DNA from: Acidobacteriota bacterium
GTDB lineage: Bacteria; Acidobacteriota; Terriglobia; Bryobacterales; Bryobacteraceae
Assembly (NCBI GenBank): GCA_021788955.1
Contig: JAJYKC010000148.1
Coordinates: 1-6,456, forward strand
Length of the DNA stretch: 6,456 nt
Direction: 5' to 3'
Below the pieces are notes generated by a model. That model was given only the letters and a program-made list of their open reading frames with translations, did not search any database and was not told the origin of the DNA. Positions within the stretch are counted from its first letter, which is position 1. Each line of letters starts with the position of its first letter. The translations under genes and the position numbers were made by a program. Shown in pieces: positions 5,839 to 6,456 of the stretch.

Positions 5839-6456
5839 AAATTTCGCTCGGGAGTTGGGCGTTTTCTTTTGGACCGTACTCGGACAATCCGATTCTGTTC
5901 GACCGCACGGCGCGGCGTTTGGCCGAGGCCGGCTACGACGGCATTGAAATCTGCGGTTTTCCGCCACATGTGACGCTCGACGCTTATCCGGCATCGGCCA
6001 AGCGGGCCGAGTTGAGCCGGTTTCTGGATGATCTGGGGCTGGGGCGTTCGGGCTACGCGGCGGACCTCACGTCGGCGAATCCGCTGGATCCCGCTAACGA
6101 ACAAAAATACCTGGATTTGTTTCAGCGGAACCTCGAACTTTGCTCGGATCTTCGAATTCCGGCGATCCGCGTGGACACGGTGGCCGGGCCGAACGCGGTA
6201 ACCGTGGAGGAGACGCCGGCGGCGCTGAGCCGCATCGCTTCGCTTTGGCACCGGGCGGCGGGTTTGGCGCAGAAGGCGAGCATCCGCATGGTGTGGGAGT
6301 TCGAGCCGGGCTTCTTGTTTAACAAGCCCTCCGAGATTCTCTCGATGCACCAGCAGGCGGACCATCCGAATTTCCGAATCATGTTCGACGTGTGCCACGC
6401 CTACATGTGCGGGGTGATGGCGGCGCGGCAGCAGGGCGCGCGCGAGGCGCTCGCGG
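5835..6456 (+). CDS. Sugar phosphate isomerase/epimerase-like TIM-barrel protein (3' end beyond window)
   Basis: 207 codons are visible with no stop before the window edge. The protein starts MKISLGSWAFSFGPY and continues LAEAGYDGIEICGFPPH (29-45), typical of the xylose isomerase-like (AP endonuclease 2 family) barrel in which a first strand is followed by a G-(Y/F)-DGIE strand. IPAIRVD (108-114), the acidic strand VWEFEPGF (153-160, E155 or E157 as the likely metal ligand) and FDVCHAY (184-190, D185 and H188) fit the divalent-metal site of the family. Members isomerise or epimerise keto-sugars, or dehydrate inosose (IolE/IolI). The remaining metal ligands lie outside the window. Pairing with an upstream Gfo/Idh/MocA dehydrogenase through a 4-nt overlap suggests a two-step oxidation/isomerisation of one compound. 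Exact substrate unknown. Confidence 0.9.
   Translation, partial: MKISLGSWAFSFGPYSDNPILFDRTARRLAEAGYDGIEICGFPPHVTLDAYPASAKRAELSRFLDDLGLGRSGYAADLTSANPLDPANEQKYLDLFQRNLELCSDLRIPAIRVDTVAGPNAVTVEETPAALSRIASLWHRAAGLAQKASIRMVWEFEPGFLFNKPSEILSMHQQADHPNFRIMFDVCHAYMCGVMAARQQGAREALA

Noticed and set aside
4681..5994. A 437-codon open frame on the minus strand opposite the oxidoreductase
   Set aside because: The plus strand carries the EKP and D-x3-H motifs of the real gene. The minus-strand product is Arg/His/Pro-rich and shows no recognisable domain.

Overview
The window is GC-rich, densely packed bacterial chromosome. It has short or no gaps between genes, GTG as well as ATG starts, and several stop/start overlaps. 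The gene content is housekeeping-like: glycogen branching enzyme, an adenosine deaminase family enzyme, plsY-gpsA, an ECF sigma/anti-sigma pair, and a Gfo/Idh/MocA oxidoreductase with a sugar isomerase-like partner. With the base composition, this resembles Acidobacteriota of the Solibacter/Bryobacter type. That placement is an inference from gene style, not a database result.

Layout. At the left edge (1-202, minus) is the 5' end of a glycogen branching enzyme gene, cut by the window. Divergent from it is an adenosine deaminase family gene (about 312-1241, plus). Its stop codon overlaps by 4 nt the stop of a convergent five-gene minus-strand cluster. Read in its own direction, the cluster runs plsY (4590-3988), gpsA (3988-3002), an RpoE-like ECF sigma factor (2968-2336), a zinc-finger anti-sigma factor (about 2321-1806) and a secreted protein of six 18-residue helical repeats (1786-1238). 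Spacing is -1, 33, overlapping/14 and 19 nt, so one transcript is plausible. To the right of plsY, after a 99-nt divergent promoter region, a plus-strand operon begins: a Gfo/Idh/MocA dehydrogenase (4690-5838) overlapping by 4 nt (ATGA) a TIM-barrel sugar phosphate isomerase/epimerase-like gene that runs off the window (5835-6456).

How the genes work together. GpsA makes sn-glycerol 3-phosphate and PlsY acylates it, so the first two minus-strand genes are consecutive steps at the start of phospholipid synthesis. The next three form a candidate envelope-sensing module: sigma factor, membrane-anchored anti-sigma and exported helical protein. The plus-strand pair looks like an oxidoreductase/isomerase couple for a sugar, sugar acid or cyclitol whose identity cannot be read from sequence.

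No RNA genes, mobile elements, CRISPR arrays or rho-independent terminators were seen, and no stretch over 300 nt lacks a gene. The least ordinary element is the sigma/anti-sigma/18-residue-repeat module joined to plsY-gpsA. Nothing else clearly points to an undescribed system.
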